A DNA stretch of 64,000 nucleotides from Brevibacterium sp. W7.2. Its GTDB lineage: Bacteria; Actinomycetota; Actinomycetes; Actinomycetales; Brevibacteriaceae. The first letter of the stretch is position 1. The number at the start of each line of letters is the position of its first letter. The DNA lies in the NCBI RefSeq assembly GCF_018137945.1, contig NZ_CP073089.1:3286001-3350000 (forward strand). The letters run 5' to 3'. The notes under the pieces are model-generated. The model made no database searches. It worked only from the letters and a program-made list of their open reading frames with translations, and had not been told where the DNA came from. Shown one piece after another: positions 25,935 through 35,107 of the stretch. The translations under genes and the position numbers were made by a program.

Positions 25935-27545
25935 TCATTGACCAGGTCGCGGGTCATCGGTCGGCCCGTCGGTGCCGGTTGGCACGTCGGTGCCGGCGGG
26001 CACGCGGGTTCCGGCAGCTTCGCTGCGGCTGAGGTCGAGGACGAACTCGACTCCCGGTGGGCTCCGGTGGGCGGCGACGATGATCGTCGCGGCCGGGAGT
26101 CGGGAGCGGATGAACTCGAGCATCCGCACGAACGAGTCGGTGTCGAGACCGAGATCGGGCTCGTCGACGAGGAGGACATCCGGTGCCGTGAGGACGGCGC
26201 GGGCGATGACGATGCGCCGCGTCTCTCCGCGGGAGAGCGCACGCCCGCCGATTCCCGTGCGCGTGTCCGGGGTGATGTCATCGTCCAGCCCGAGGGCGGT
26301 GAGGACCCCGGCGAGGTCAGCCGGGGTGAGCTCGGTCGGCGCGCCGAGGCGGAGGTTCGCTGCGATCGTGCCGGTGAAGAGGAACTCGTCGTCGGCGACG
26401 TGCGCGACGGAAGGGACCGCGGCAGTGCGCTCGGCGTCTGCGGCGGTGCGCTCGGCGGCGGCCGCATTCCCGGCACCGCGCACCGCCTCGGCGATGGAGG
26501 TGAGCAGGGTCGATTTGCCCGCGCCGGACGGACCGATGATCGCCGCGCTCCCACCGGGCGGGATCGTGAGCAGCGTGGCCGAACCGGTACCAGTCCCGAG
26601 GGTGATCGTGCCGTCAGCGGCGACGTCGACCGGGCGCGGGGGCACGGGGACACGGCTGGGATCGCTGCTTCGGCGGGCCCGGTGTCCGCGGAGACGTTCG
26701 AGGTGGGGGACGATGCCGCTGATCGCGACGGTGCGCTCGAGGACGCCGAACGCGAGGCAGACGATCATGACGAAGAGCGGAACCACGGCGAGATCGCCGA
26801 CCCCGAGCGAGGCGGCACTGGCGACGATGACGGCGCCGAACGCGAGACCACCGGCGAGCGCGGCGACCACCTGTCGGCGCAGCTGTCGGGAATCGCGGCG
26901 CTGCTCGGCGGCGGTGAGGTCGGCGAGTTGGTCGAGGATCCGCGCGCGCAGCAGGGGCGCAGCTCCCATCGAATCGAGTTCGGGGGCGGCGTCCATGCTC
27001 GCGAGCACCTCGGCGCGCAGGCGACCGCGGCCGGGGTCGGACTCGGCGGGGAGGAGCGCGAGCGCGAGGAGGGTCACCGCCCCGATGACGAGCGGAATGA
27101 CAGCGAGCGGAGCGGTGAGGAGGATGACGACGACCGCCGTGAGGATCGCGCTCACGGTGACGACGAGCGGGGCGGTGACGCGGAGCACCCGCTCCCCTTC
27201 GTCCTGGGCCTCAGTGAGCAGGCGGTCGACCGTCCGGTCGTCGATGGGTCGGGCACCGGCGGCCGCGAGGTCGTCGAAGACGCGGAGGCGGTCGCGGGTC
27301 GTGTCGGCGAGGGCTGCTCGGTGGAGGAGGACGTTCTGTCCGTAACCGGCGCCGATGCGGCCGAGGGCGAGGAGGCGGACGATGCCGCTCGGCGTCGGAT
27401 AGGAGAAGGTCGCGAACAGGCCGAGACCGGCGAGTGCGCAGGCGGCGAGATACCACCCGGAGACGGCGAGCAGACCGAGCGCGCAGAGCTCGGCGGCGAC
27501 GGCGACGGTGAGCGCGAGGACGTGCCTGCGAGGTCGGTTCCTCAT
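25935..27545 (-). CDS. cydC: CydC subunit of the CydDC glutathione/cysteine exporter
   Basis: This 536-residue fused membrane/ATPase half-transporter forms, with CydD, the ABC exporter needed to assemble cytochrome bd. Five to six helices fill the first ~290 residues. The ATPase has Walker A IIGPSGAGKSTLL (about 338), a diverged signature LSRGETRRIVIARA and Walker B VLLVDEPDLGLD. The region between Walker A and the Q-loop is short and Ala-rich. Overlaps cydD by four bases. Weakest conservation of the operon, as is usual for CydC. Confidence 0.87.
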   Translation of the reverse strand: MRNRPRRHVLALTVAVAAELCALGLLAVSGWYLAACALAGLGLFATFSYPTPSGIVRLLALGRIGAGYGQNVLLHRAALADTTRDRLRVFDDLAAAGARPIDDRTVDRLLTEAQDEGERVLRVTAPLVVTVSAILTAVVVILLTAPLAVIPLVIGAVTLLALALLPAESDPGRGRLRAEVLASMDAAPELDSMGAAPLLRARILDQLADLTAAEQRRDSRQLRRQVVAALAGGLAFGAVIVASAASLGVGDLAVVPLFVMIVCLAFGVLERTVAISGIVPHLERLRGHRARRSSDPSRVPVPPRPVDVAADGTITLGTGTGSATLLTIPPGGSAAIIGPSGAGKSTLLTSIAEAVRGAGNAAAAERTAADAERTAAVPSVAHVADDEFLFTGTIAANLRLGAPTELTPADLAGVLTALGLDDDITPDTRTGIGGRALSRGETRRIVIARAVLTAPDVLLVDEPDLGLDTDSFVRMLEFIRSRLPAATIIVAAHRSPPGVEFVLDLSRSEAAGTRVPAGTDVPTGTDGPTDDPRPGQ

Positions 27546-29494
27546 GCCGTGCCCCCGCCCACTCGGGTCTGCACGTCGAGGAGTCCGGCACGCAGTTCCC
27601 AGGCGTGCTCGGCGGCAGTCGTCACCGCCGGCGAGTGGGTCGCGATGACGACGGTGCGTCCCGCCCCGACCCGGCGCAGGGTGCGGAGGATCTCCGCTTC
27701 CGTCTCGTGGTCGAGGTGGGCGGTCGGTTCATCGAGGACCCAGAGGTCGCGGTCGGCGGCGAGGAGGCGGGCGAGCGCGACGCGCCGCCTCTCCCCGGCC
27801 GAGAACACGCGGCCGCGGCGGCCGAGGACGGTGTCGATGCCCTCGGGCAGATCGGCGAGCACCTGCTCGAGGCCGGCGTCGTGGGCAGCCGTGCGGATCA
27901 CGTCGGGGCTGATCGTCGGATCGCCGAGTCCGATGTTCTCGGCGAGGGTGGTCTCGAGGATGACGGTGTCCGCTCCGAGCCAGCCGTGGGCGGTGCCCGA
28001 TCCGTGACCGCCGTCGGACGTGTCCCCACTGTGCATGGCACCGGCCCCGCGCCTCATCACCTCGACCGACCCTGCCGTCGGAATCCGGGTGCCGGCGACG
28101 AGCTGGAGCAGCGTCGTCTTGCCCGACCCGGACGGTCCGCTGATCGCCGTCCACTCCCCGGCCGGGATCGTGAAGTCGAGGTCGTCGAGGATGACGGCAT
28201 CTGCTTCGACGACTCTCACGCCTCGCAGGTCGACACGCGGGGCGAGCGCGGCGCGACGCGGGGCCGAAACCCGGTCAGGTCCGGGGTCGGTGCCGCCCTC
28301 CGGGGTCAGAGTCGTGCCGGGGGCGGGCTCGGCACCGGGGTACGGCACCGGGGTCGTGCCCGTCGCGGCATCGGGGTTCGGCTCGGGGGCATCGGGCCGT
28401 GGCTCCGCGGCGGCAGAGCCTGGCCGTGCGGACTCGTCCTCGTCCCCCGCCGCCTCGTCCCCGACCCCCGCCGTTTCGTCCTCGACCCGCGCAGCCTCGC
28501 GGATCGCGCGCGCGGCGACGAGCGCGTCGTCACGATCGTGGAAGCCCCTGGCCGCCCGCTGCGCGGGAGCGAAGTACGCGGGACAGAGGAGGAGGACGAA
28601 GAGCGCCTCGCCGAGGTCGAGGCCGGGCGCCCCAGGAAGGGCGACGAAGCCGAGGAGGACGAGACCCGTGTACGTCGCCGACACCGCGATCGCGAACGTC
28701 ACCGCGACGTCCATGACCGCCCCGGAGAGGAACGCGTAGGAGAGGACTCTCAAGGTCGAAGCCTCGAGCCGCGTGGACGACCGGTCGAGGACCGCGCGCC
28801 TCCGAGCCACTGCGCGGAGGCTGACGAGGGTCGGCAGGCCGCGCACGCTCTCGGTGATGACGGCCGAGAGTCGGCGGGTTGCGGCGAGCTGCCTCTCCCC
28901 TGCGGTCACCGTCGCCTGGCCGGCAAGTCGGAGATTGAGCGGCAGCAGCAGTGTGCAGACGGTGAGGAGGACCGCGACCGGCCAGTGGACGAGGGCGACG
29001 GCACCGAGGATGAGCAGCGTCGACGGCACGGCCGCGACGCGCAGCGGCCGCGTTCCCGAGAGATAGCCGGCGACGACCGGGGCGTGGTCGATGAGGACGT
29101 CGGCGGCCTCCGTCGCGGGTGTCCGTCCCGCCGCGGCGAGGAGGGCGGGGACGAGGTCGGTGCGGATCCGCGTGCTCACCCGCTCGCGTCCGGCTGCCGC
29201 CAGGCGCGCGGCGAGCGCCCGGAAGAGCAGGCGCATCGGCGCGGCCGTCGCGGCGACCATGAGCAGGCCGACGACGTTGCCCGCTCCCGTCATCCACGCC
29301 GTGACCCCGGCGCCGAGTAATGCCCATTGGCCGATGAGCGCCACCGTCGCGGCGACCTCGGTGAGTCCCGAGAGCCGGAACTGCGTCCGACCCGGTCCCG
29401 CCTGCGAGGCGATCCACTCCATCGCCGACGCGTCCCGCATCGGGGCAGGAGGCTGGGAGGTCGCCGAGGTGGCTGCTCCCCGATCAGGCGCCAT
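27542..29494 (-). CDS. cydD: CydD subunit of the CydDC exporter
   Basis: This 650-residue ABC half-transporter has its membrane domain up to about residue 325. A Pro/Glu/Asp/Ala low-complexity linker of about 90 residues follows that typical CydD proteins lack. The ATPase has Walker A GPSGSGKTTLL (about 455), signature FSAGERRRVALARLL and Walker B LWVLDEPTAHLD. The start at 29494 overlaps the small membrane-protein gene by 11 bp; a later Met (MRDASAMEWIAS) is an alternative. Acts with CydC after the oxidase subunits. Confidence 0.88.
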   Translation of the reverse strand: MAPDRGAATSATSQPPAPMRDASAMEWIASQAGPGRTQFRLSGLTEVAATVALIGQWALLGAGVTAWMTGAGNVVGLLMVAATAAPMRLLFRALAARLAAAGRERVSTRIRTDLVPALLAAAGRTPATEAADVLIDHAPVVAGYLSGTRPLRVAAVPSTLLILGAVALVHWPVAVLLTVCTLLLPLNLRLAGQATVTAGERQLAATRRLSAVITESVRGLPTLVSLRAVARRRAVLDRSSTRLEASTLRVLSYAFLSGAVMDVAVTFAIAVSATYTGLVLLGFVALPGAPGLDLGEALFVLLLCPAYFAPAQRAARGFHDRDDALVAARAIREAARVEDETAGVGDEAAGDEDESARPGSAAAEPRPDAPEPNPDAATGTTPVPYPGAEPAPGTTLTPEGGTDPGPDRVSAPRRAALAPRVDLRGVRVVEADAVILDDLDFTIPAGEWTAISGPSGSGKTTLLQLVAGTRIPTAGSVEVMRRGAGAMHSGDTSDGGHGSGTAHGWLGADTVILETTLAENIGLGDPTISPDVIRTAAHDAGLEQVLADLPEGIDTVLGRRGRVFSAGERRRVALARLLAADRDLWVLDEPTAHLDHETEAEILRTLRRVGAGRTVVIATHSPAVTTAAEHAWELRAGLLDVQTRVGGGTA

Positions 29495-29846
29495 CGTCGT
29501 CGTGGTCGTCCTCGTGGGCGCGGCGCCGTTCGTCGCGGATGAAGACGACGGCGGCGAAGACGACGATGGCGAGGATCGCTGCCCGGTTGAACCACTGAGA
29601 ACCGACCTCCGGGTAGCCGGAGTACATGTTCATGCTGATCGTGTAGAGGATGATGCCGAGAAGCACGAGGCCGATGCGACGGAGGATCCGCTTCCCACGC
29701 CCGGCCGTCGCACCGGGCGTGCCCGACCGATGCGTCGACGACTCCGACCGGTGCGTAGACGACCCCGACTGCTCCGGGCCGTGCCCGCCAGGCTTTCGCG
29801 GCTCCGGCTCCCGCTGCTCCGGCTCGTGTGGGCTCGGGTCGCTCAT
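29484..29846 (-). CDS. Small membrane protein within the cydABDC operon
   Basis: This 120-residue protein is not recognised as any named family. The first ~50 residues are a polar, Pro/Ser/His-rich tail with repeated STHRS. A basic patch GRGKRILRRIG precedes helix 1 (LVLLGIILYTISMNMY), a short loop with YPEVGSQWFNRAA, helix 2 (ILAIVVFAAVVFI), and an acidic tail ending HEDDHDDDGA. ATG 29844-29846 overlaps the cydB stop (ATGA) and its stop overlaps cydD, so it is tightly built into the operon. By position it could be an accessory subunit analogous to CydX or CydS, though it is longer and has two helices. Confidence 0.75.
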   Translation of the reverse strand: MSDPSPHEPEQREPEPRKPGGHGPEQSGSSTHRSESSTHRSGTPGATAGRGKRILRRIGLVLLGIILYTISMNMYSGYPEVGSQWFNRAAILAIVVFAAVVFIRDERRRAHEDDHDDDGA

Positions 29847-30919
29847 GGTCGCGGCACCTCCCTCTCGCCTGTGCGTCCCGCCGCCCGCACGCTCCCCGCC
29901 GGGCGCGTGCTCCCCGCCTCGGTGCTGCCTGGGATCGCGTCCTGGTAGAGGGGACCGGAGAACGTGCGGTGGGCGAAGATCGTGTAGAAGACGATGAGGA
30001 GCATGTTGATGCCCACCCCGATGAGCAGGGCGTAGAGGGCGAGGCTCGGCGCCGCTGCGTCCTCGACGGTGACGCCGGGGCTGAGGATGACGGGATAGCG
30101 ACCGACGACGATCGCGGCGAGCACTGCGACGACCATGGTCAGGGCCGCCCGGTATCCCCCGGTGCGCCGCGGCCCCGGGCCGAGCTGCCGCCATGCGAGG
30201 ATCGCCGCCGCCAGAGCGAGGGCGAGCAGGGCGATGACGAGCACACCCTGGACTCCCGACCACGTCAGCGGCGCAGCCGTCGTCCCGAGCAGAGCGACGA
30301 TGAGGGCGAGGACGACGGCCGCCGCGGCGACGAGCGAGCGGCTCGTGCGCACCGCGAGCGGGGAGTCGACCTTGGTGCGCATGAATGCCGCCCCGAGTGC
30401 CGTGTAGACGGCGACGACGCCGATGACGACGACGATCGTGAAGAGCACCGAAGCGGCGTCCCACGGGGTGGTCGGACCGACGAAGTCGCCCTCGGCGTCG
30501 AGGGTGAGCTCCCGCGCGAGGCCCGCGAGCGCCACACCCTGGGCGATCGCCGCACCGAGCGAGGCGACCGCGAAGGCCCGCACCCACACCTCGGCGGTGT
30601 CGTGCCGGTGCGAGATGAGCTCGGTGGAGAAGCCGCGGACGATGAGGCAGAAGAGCATGACGATGAGCGGGAGGTAGAGGTGGGGCAGGGCCGCGCCGTA
30701 GACGGCGGGGAATCCCGCCCACAGGGAGACGCCGAGGAGGATGAGCCACGATTCGTTGATGTCCCACGTCTGCGCGACGACTTCGACGCCCTCGCGGCGG
30801 CGCCGACGATCGCGTTCGACGAGCATGAGGATGCCGATGCCGAGGTCGTAGCCGTCGAGGACGATGTACATCGTCAGGCAGAGGACGGGAACGATGAGCC
30901 ACACGTCGGCGATGGTCAT
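29843..30919 (-). CDS. cydB: Cytochrome bd oxidase subunit II
   Basis: This 358-residue membrane subunit of the quinol-oxidising terminal oxidase has eight to nine helices. The N-terminus contains CLTMYIVLDGYDLGIGIL and WDINESWLILLGVSLWAGFPAVYG, both CydB hallmarks. The 30 C-terminal residues are polar and variable. Starts in a four-base overlap with cydA. Confidence 0.94.
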   Translation of the reverse strand: MTIADVWLIVPVLCLTMYIVLDGYDLGIGILMLVERDRRRRREGVEVVAQTWDINESWLILLGVSLWAGFPAVYGAALPHLYLPLIVMLFCLIVRGFSTELISHRHDTAEVWVRAFAVASLGAAIAQGVALAGLARELTLDAEGDFVGPTTPWDAASVLFTIVVVIGVVAVYTALGAAFMRTKVDSPLAVRTSRSLVAAAAVVLALIVALLGTTAAPLTWSGVQGVLVIALLALALAAAILAWRQLGPGPRRTGGYRAALTMVVAVLAAIVVGRYPVILSPGVTVEDAAAPSLALYALLIGVGINMLLIVFYTIFAHRTFSGPLYQDAIPGSTEAGSTRPAGSVRAAGRTGEREVPRP

Positions 30920-32415
30920 GACCCTTCCCTCCCCTCGGTCGGCTCGGTCTTCTCGCCGGTCACCGGGGTGCTCCCGCCGCCCACTTGGGTGCCCCTGCTC
31001 CCCACCGACGCGGAAGCGGCGGCACCTGTGGACCCGGCGGCCGCCTCGGCGTCGAGATCATCGAGATCATCGTCGTCGGCGATGATCGCTCCGGGACGAT
31101 CATGCTCGGGTCCGCGGCGCACGGCCCAGACGATGTAGCCGATGTAGGCGGCGAGCATGACGGCGTAGAGGACGACGAACCCGATGACGGAGAAGACGAG
31201 GTGGGCGGGGGCGAGGTCGGAGACGGCATCCTCGGTGCGCAGACGGCCGTAGACGACCCACGGCTGGCGTCCGGTCTCCGCGGTCACCCAGCCGCCGATG
31301 ATCGCGAGGATCCCCACGGGTGCCGACCACAGGCAGACCTTGTGGAAGCGATGGGAGGTGAAGAGGCGCCCGCGCAGGCGGAGGACGACGCCGGCCATGG
31401 CGATGCCGAAGAGGACCATCGACCCGTAGAACATCAGCCGGAAGCCCCAGAACGTCATCCACATCGGCGGCTGCAGGTCCGGATCGGGTTCGACGTCGCT
31501 CAGGCCGGGAAGGAAGTTCTGCCCGGTGAGATCCTGTCCGATGAGGGCGCCGAGGAAGGGCACCTCGACGTCCGCGAGGTTCTCCTGGTCGGCCTGATCG
31601 GTGACGATGAGGAGGTTGTAGCCGTTGCTGTCCGTCTGCCAGTGTCCCTCGATCGCCGCGAACTTGGGCATCTGGTGTTCGACGACGACCTCGAGGGCGA
31701 CGTCATCGCCGACGGAGATCTGGATGGGCAGAAGAACCGCGAGGACGCCGATCGCCATCGAGAACGACCGCTTCGCGAAGGGCAGCGAGCGCCCGCGGAT
31801 GAGGTACCACGCGGCGATGCCGATGATGAAGGTCGACGCGGAGATGAGCACCGCGAGGAACATGTGGAGGAACCGCAGCGGGAAGGACGGGTTGAAGACG
31901 ATCTCGAGCCAGTTCGTCGGGACGAAGGTGCCGTCCTCGGCGATGGCGAAGCCGGCAGGAGTCTGCATCCACGAGTTCGCGATGAGGATCCATGTCGTCG
32001 ACAGCAGGGTGCCGATCGAGACGAGGAGGGTGGCGACGAACATCGTCCGCTCCTTCACCCGCCCGTCGCCGTAGAGGAGGACGCCGATGAATCCTGCTTC
32101 GACGAAGAACGCGGTGACGACCTCCATCGCGATGATCGGTCCGATGATCGGACCGGTGACCCGGGAGAACACGCCCCAGTTGAGTCCGAACTCGAAGGTG
32201 AGCACGGCACCGGCGACGACGCCGAGGGCGAAGCCGACCCCGAAGATCCGCCGCCAGAACCGGAACATCTGCAGATAGACCGGACGCCTGGTCTTCCAGT
32301 ACAGCCCGTAGACGACGTTGAGGAACACCGAGAGCCCCACCGTCATCGCCGGGAACATGATGTGGAAGATCGCGGTGAGCGCGAACTGCAGCCGGGAGAG
32401 GTCCTCGAGGGTCAT
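30916..32415 (-). CDS. cydA: Cytochrome bd oxidase subunit I
   Basis: This 499-residue haem-bearing subunit begins MTLEDLSRLQFALTAIFHIMFPAMTVGLSVFLN; the histidine in FHIMFP is the haem b595 ligand. The periplasmic quinol (Q) loop around residues 240-330 is of the short type. GRQPWVVYGRLRTEDAVS is the conserved C-terminal motif. The last ~50 residues are low-complexity and acidic. The frame is open upstream, but ATG 32413-32415 matches the family start. The bd oxidase gives oxygen-scavenging respiration with low proton yield. Confidence 0.95.
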   Translation of the reverse strand: MTLEDLSRLQFALTAIFHIMFPAMTVGLSVFLNVVYGLYWKTRRPVYLQMFRFWRRIFGVGFALGVVAGAVLTFEFGLNWGVFSRVTGPIIGPIIAMEVVTAFFVEAGFIGVLLYGDGRVKERTMFVATLLVSIGTLLSTTWILIANSWMQTPAGFAIAEDGTFVPTNWLEIVFNPSFPLRFLHMFLAVLISASTFIIGIAAWYLIRGRSLPFAKRSFSMAIGVLAVLLPIQISVGDDVALEVVVEHQMPKFAAIEGHWQTDSNGYNLLIVTDQADQENLADVEVPFLGALIGQDLTGQNFLPGLSDVEPDPDLQPPMWMTFWGFRLMFYGSMVLFGIAMAGVVLRLRGRLFTSHRFHKVCLWSAPVGILAIIGGWVTAETGRQPWVVYGRLRTEDAVSDLAPAHLVFSVIGFVVLYAVMLAAYIGYIVWAVRRGPEHDRPGAIIADDDDLDDLDAEAAAGSTGAAASASVGSRGTQVGGGSTPVTGEKTEPTEGREGS

Positions 32416-32452
32416 CGCCCTCGCCCTCCCCGCCGGGTTGGCCGTCGCATGG

Positions 32453-33196
32453 TCATGCCCAGCCCTGTGCGGTCGCGACGATGTCGAGGTCGCCGAGGTG
32501 GACCCCGGCAGGTTGGTCAAGCGTGAACTCGATGACGTGGGCGACGTCGTCGGGAAGGAGCAGACCTTCGCCGAGCTGCGTGTACTCCTGCTCGAGCCCG
32601 CCGAGGAATTCGGCGAACGCTCCCCGGATGTACCCGGGCGCGATGTTCGACACGCGCACGTTCCGCTCTCGCAGTTCGATGCGCAGGTGGTCGGCGAAGG
32701 CCTTGAGCGCCGCCGCGCACGCGCCGTAGATCGTCGCATCGTCGAAGTAGGCCTGGTCGGCGATCGATCCGATCGTGATGACGTCGGCCCGCTCCCCCGC
32801 CTCGGCGGTGGCCTCCAACGACGGGAGGACGGCGTGGATGATGTGGACGGCGCCGGTGATGTTCGTCGTGAGCACTTCGTTCCACTTCGCGAACTCGGTG
32901 TCGGGGAAGGAGCCGACATAGGTGACGCCGGCGCACGCGATCACCGAGGCGCATCGCGGCCACCGCTGCCGGATCGTGGCGCCGAGCTCGGCCAGGCCCG
33001 CCAGATCGGCGACGTCCTGCTCGAAGTACGTCAGCTTCGGATGGTCGGCGAACTCATCCGGGAGCGGGTTCCGGTCGATGACGACGACCGAGTCCCCCCG
33101 GTCGAGCAGCCGTTTGGCCGTGGCCAGGCCGACACCGCGGGCTCCTCCGGTGATGACGTGGGGGACCTCCGCCGAGGCGGTCGTCGACTCCGTCAT
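32453..33196 (-). CDS. SDR-family protein lacking the catalytic lysine
   Basis: This 247-residue Rossmann protein is of classical SDR length. The cofactor motif TGGARGVG (about 17-24) is intact, and Ser144 and Tyr157 occupy the catalytic spacing (13 residues). The lysine expected at position 161 is alanine (YGACA), and the usual NNAG reads ACAG. It may bind NAD(P) without normal dehydrogenase activity. Starts in an ATGA overlap with the nhaA reading frame and ends 37 bp before cydA, so it may be co-transcribed with both. Confidence 0.82.
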   Translation of the reverse strand: MTESTTASAEVPHVITGGARGVGLATAKRLLDRGDSVVVIDRNPLPDEFADHPKLTYFEQDVADLAGLAELGATIRQRWPRCASVIACAGVTYVGSFPDTEFAKWNEVLTTNITGAVHIIHAVLPSLEATAEAGERADVITIGSIADQAYFDDATIYGACAAALKAFADHLRIELRERNVRVSNIAPGYIRGAFAEFLGGLEQEYTQLGEGLLLPDDVAHVIEFTLDQPAGVHLGDLDIVATAQGWA

Positions 33197-35106
33197 GCTG
33201 ACCTCCCTGCGCTCGCCTGGACGGGTGCGCCGCCCTGCACGGCGCAGTCCGAGGTGAGGATGTGGTCGGGTCGGGTCTTCGGATCCGGGGCCTCGGCGCG
33301 GGTCGCGTCGAGGTCGGCGATGATCGCGTTCGGCTCCATGTCCCCCTTGTAGAGCAGACCGTTGACGAAGAGGACGGGACCGCGCGTGAGCCCCATATTC
33401 TCGGCGTCGAGGTAGTCCTCGTCGACGCGGCCGAGGTGGTTGCCGCGGCGCAGGTCGTCTTCGACGCGGCTGAGGTTGGCGCCGATGTTGACGCTGGCGC
33501 GCAGGAGTTCGCGATTGTCCAAGCTGCGTTCCTCACTGATCTCGTTGAGTTCGTGGCGCATCGGCCAGAAGAGCTTGCGCTGCTGGGCGGCGACGGCCTC
33601 GAGGGCTTCGGCGGTCTGCTCGGGCGCGCCCTCGGCGGTGGGGCGGATGTGGCGGAAGACGAAGTTGATGTCGCCCTCGTAGTGGTCGATGACCTGGTCG
33701 AGGATCTCCTCCGTGTTCGCGTCATCGAGGCCGCCGAAGGAGCCGTAGACCGTCAGGGAGTTCTTCGCCTCGGGCGGTCCGTAGATGTGGTCGCGCTCGG
33801 GGTCGATCGGCCGGTTGAGCTGGACCCGGGCGGGCGCGTGCCGGCGGTCGTAGCGGGCGGTCAGCTGCAGGCTGATGACACCGATGAGCGCGGCGAGCGC
33901 CGACGCGGTGAGGATGCCGATGCGGGCGTCGGACTGGGCGACCGGGTCGGTGATCGCGAGGTCGACGATGAAGAGGGAGATCGTGAACCCGATGCCGGTG
34001 AGCATCGCACCCGAGGCGATGTGCCGGGGGCGCAGCGCCTCGGAGAGCTCGCCGATGTGCAGGCGACGCCCGAGCATTGTCGCACCGAAGATGCCGACGA
34101 ACTTGCCGAAGACAAGACCGGCAATGACGCCCCAGGTCAGAGCCGACCCGAACGCGTGGGACAGTGACTCCGGGGTGATGAGGACGCCGGCGTTGACGAG
34201 CGCGAAGACCGGGACGATGACGAGGCTGACGACGCGGCGCAGGGAGAGCTGGAACCGGTCGTTGATCGACACGGAGCGGAGGATGCCCTCGGCGGCGGAC
34301 ATCCCGCGTTCGGCGTTGGGGCTGCGGCGGAAGCTCTGCGTGAGGTCCTCCGCCTCGTCGACGAGCTAGTGCTTCGGCGGGAAGACGGGCAGGATCAGGC
34401 CGAGGATGACACCGGCGATCGTGGCGTGGACCCCGGACTGGAGGACGGCGAACCAGAGGAAGACGCCGAGGATCGCGTAGACGAGGCCGCGCCACGCCTG
34501 CATCCTCTGGACGAACCAGGTCACCGCCGCCAGGGCTGCGGCGATGCCGAGCCAGAGCAGGTCGATGTCCTCGGTGTAGAAGAACGCGATGACGGCCAGC
34601 GCCCCGATGTCGTCGACGACCGCGAGGGCGAGGATGAACACCCGCAGCTGAGCGGGGATGCGGGAACCGAAGGCGGCGAGGATGCCGACGATGAACGCGG
34701 TGTCTGTGGAGATGACGACACCCCACGCCCCCACCTCGGGGGTGCCGCGGGTGATGGCGACGAAGATGAGGGCGGGGACGATGAGGCCGGCCACCGCGCC
34801 GACGATCGGCAGGGCCGCGCGCTTCCACGACCGCAGTTCGCCGAGGACGACGTCCTTCTTCACCTCGAGGGTGACGAGGAAGAAGAAGGCCATCATCACG
34901 GCATCGTTGATCCAGTGCTGAAGCGACATCTCGAGTTCGGATCCACCGGCGACGAAGCCGAACTCCGTCTTGATGACCGTGTTGTAGCTGTCCGGGGAGA
35001 GGTTGGCCCACAGCAGCGCGATCACCGTGGCCGCGAGGAGGACGACGGCGCCGGCGCTCTCCGTACGGAAGAACGCGGCGAGTCCTCTGCTCAAGCGTGT
35101 GACCAT
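33193..35106 (-). pseudogene. nhaA: NhaA Na+/H+ antiporter fused to a thioredoxin-like domain, interrupted by an in-frame TAG
   Basis: The frame from ATG 35104-35106 to the stop at 33193 is continuous except for one TAG at 34366-34368. Before it are 246 residues of NhaA: TDTAFIVGILAAFGSRIP and the ion-site DD in ALAVVDDIGALAVIAFFY. After it come 21 codons (LVDEAEDLTQSFRRSPNAERG), the remaining NhaA helices (VIVPVFALVNAGVLITPES...) and a C-terminal DsbA/thioredoxin_4-like domain. That domain has YGSFGGLDD where CPYC is expected. No other damage is visible. Possible explanations are a recent nonsense mutation, a sequencing error, or readthrough; re-initiation at ATG 34302 has no ribosome site. 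Confidence 0.8.
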
Positions 35107-35107
35107 G

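Noticed and set aside
33193-34302. 3' part of nhaA as an independent gene
   Set aside because: It begins mid-protein without a ribosome site and is in frame with the 5' part across one TAG. A single interrupted gene is simpler.
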